This document shows positions 5,036 through 6,172 of a stretch of DNA of 6,172 nucleotides, piece by piece. The position numbers and the translations under genes are program-made. The stretch covers positions 1 to 6,172 of the forward strand of contig JAUZPH010000235.1 in assembly GCA_030706065.1 (NCBI GenBank). Reading direction: 5' to 3'. The notes under the pieces were generated by a model, which worked only from the letters and a program-made list of their open reading frames with translations, ran no database searches and was not told where the DNA came from. This DNA is from Bacillota bacterium (GTDB lineage Bacteria > Bacillota > Clostridia > Clostridiales > Clostridiaceae). Each line of letters begins with the position of its first letter. Positions within the stretch are counted from its first letter, which is position 1.

Positions 5036-6172
5036 TTAGAATAGTCCGGTTATAGTTCCATCCTGCAGTATATCCATCTTCTCCGCAGCGGGCACCTTTG
5101 GAAGTCCGGGCATAGTCATTATATCCCCGGTGAGAACTACTATAAAACCGGCACCATTTGATACTCTTATCTCTTTTACATTGACCGTGAAGCCGTCAGG
5201 TCTGCCTAAAAGTTCAGGATTATCCGAAAGCGAGTATTGAGTCTTGGCTACACATATCGGTTTCTTATCCAATCCAAACCTCTCGATTTCCGCAATCTGC
5301 TTCTCAGCACTACCTGTAAAGGCAACATCCGCGGCTCCGTAGATTTCCCTGGCAATTATCTTTACCTTTTCTCTTATGGGAAGATTTTCATCGTAAAGAG
5401 GCTTAAAGTCTGCATTAACACTTTCGATAGTCTGAAGCACCGCCTCTCCAAGAGCTTTACCGCCTTCTCCGCCTTTTTCCCATACCTCGGTCAGTGCCAC
5501 CTTCACGCCAATAGTTCTGCAGAATTCTTCTATATAGGCAACCTCCTCAATGTTGTCTGTAATAAACTTGTTTATAGCCACTACCACCGGTATGCCAAAC
5601 TTTTGTATATTTTCAACCTGCTTATGCAGGTTCTCTATTCCTCTGGCCAGCGCATCAACATCCGGAGTACTCAGCTTATCCTTCTTTATTCCACCGTGAT
5701 GCTTCAATGCTCTTATTGTTGCTACTATTACTGCACAGTCCGGCTTCAGCTGCCCGAATCTGCACTTTATATCCAGAAACTTTTCAGCACCAAGATCTGC
5801 TCCGAAACCAGCCTCCGTTACAACATAATCTCCCAGCTTCAGAGCCATCTTAGTTGCAAGTATGCTGTTACAGCCATGGGCAATATTTGCAAAAGGGCCA
5901 CCGTGGATGATGGCCGGAGTATTTTCCAGAGTTTGGACAAGGTTAGGTTTAATGGCATCCTTCATAAGGAGTGACATAGCGCCTTCAACATTTAGATCCT
6001 TGCAGTAAACAGGCTCTCCACTCATATTATAGGCAATAAGTATATTCCCAAAGCGTTCCTTCAGGTCCATCAAGTCTTTGGACAGGCATAATACTGCCAT
6101 TATTTCCGATGCAACGGTAATCATAAAACCATCTTCCCTAGGAAATCCGTTAATCTTGCCCCCCAGGCCTAC
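5036..6172 (-). CDS. fhs: Formate-tetrahydrofolate ligase, C-terminal part (N-terminus outside the window)
   Basis: Fhs makes 10-formyl-tetrahydrofolate from formate, ATP and THF. It feeds purine and fMet-tRNA synthesis and, in acetogens, the methyl branch of the Wood-Ljungdahl pathway. The window holds the last 378 codons; the family is about 555 residues, so roughly 175-180 are missing, including the P-loop. The frame is open to the right edge and reads GLGGKINGFPREDGF there, so the ATG at 6124 is an internal Met, not the start. Visible motifs are TPAIIHGGPFANIAHGCNS, VTEAGFGADLGAEKF, the Fhs signature VIVATIRALKHHGG, AKTQYSLSDNPELLGRP and MTMPGLPKVPAAEKM, with the family-typical GLF end. 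No frameshift or lost motif is seen. Whether the host is an acetogen cannot be judged from this gene alone. Confidence 0.98.
   Translation of the reverse strand, partial: VGLGGKINGFPREDGFMITVASEIMAVLCLSKDLMDLKERFGNILIAYNMSGEPVYCKDLNVEGAMSLLMKDAIKPNLVQTLENTPAIIHGGPFANIAHGCNSILATKMALKLGDYVVTEAGFGADLGAEKFLDIKCRFGQLKPDCAVIVATIRALKHHGGIKKDKLSTPDVDALARGIENLHKQVENIQKFGIPVVVAINKFITDNIEEVAYIEEFCRTIGVKVALTEVWEKGGEGGKALGEAVLQTIESVNADFKPLYDENLPIREKVKIIAREIYGAADVAFTGSAEKQIAEIERFGLDKKPICVAKTQYSLSDNPELLGRPDGFTVNVKEIRVSNGAGFIVVLTGDIMTMPGLPKVPAAEKMDILQDGTITGLF

Noticed and set aside
5237..5974. Plus-strand ORF of 245 codons
   Set aside because: It is antisense to fhs, which has clear family signatures along the same bases. 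The long open frame is a by-product of fhs codon use.
6122..6124. ATG as the start of fhs
   Set aside because: The frame is open upstream to the window edge and encodes conserved Fhs sequence (GLGGK...PRED), so this Met is internal and the gene is cut by the window.

Overview
The window looks like ordinary chromosomal sequence from an AT-rich Gram-positive anaerobe, most likely a member of the Clostridia (Firmicutes). The reasons are a T-box leader, strong GGAGG-type ribosome binding sites, TTGACA/TATAAT promoters, hairpin plus U-tract terminators, frequent ATA and AGG codons, and a monofunctional formate-tetrahydrofolate ligase. I cannot name a genus. Every supported gene is on the minus strand, so the biological reading direction is from high to low coordinates. 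The long plus-strand reading frames are antisense shadows.

Read in the direction of transcription: the C-terminal two thirds of fhs (formate-tetrahydrofolate ligase) enters from the right edge (5036-6172). A promoter-bearing gap with a hairpin (4873-5035) follows. Next come coaX (type III pantothenate kinase) and dusB (tRNA-dihydrouridine synthase), 8 bp apart and probably co-transcribed, ending in a perfect 37-bp AT-rich palindrome. A 533-bp gap follows (2577-3109), with a decayed-looking coding stretch in its right half and a strong promoter for the next unit in its left half. That unit is greA (transcript cleavage factor) and lysS (lysyl-tRNA synthetase), 17 bp apart and closed by a strong terminator. 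A stand-alone tRNA-Asn(GUU) gene follows, with its own promoter and terminator.

The last 240 bp at the left edge hold a promoter and an almost complete T-box riboswitch. It reads off the window to the left. Its specifier loop (GGG or GGA, both Gly) and the UGGA of its antiterminator bulge (matching U73 of tRNA-Gly) point to a glycine-responsive leader. The regulated gene, outside the window, is therefore probably a glycyl-tRNA synthetase.

The theme is housekeeping: one-carbon metabolism (fhs), CoA synthesis (coaX), tRNA modification (dusB), transcription fidelity (greA), and tRNA supply and charging (lysS, tRNA-Asn, Gly T-box). I found no mobile element, CRISPR array, defence system or convincing new system. 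The points that merit a second look are regulatory: dyads overlapping the T-box and greA promoters, a hairpin between promoter and coaX, the unusual palindrome at the dusB stop, and the remnant between dusB and greA.
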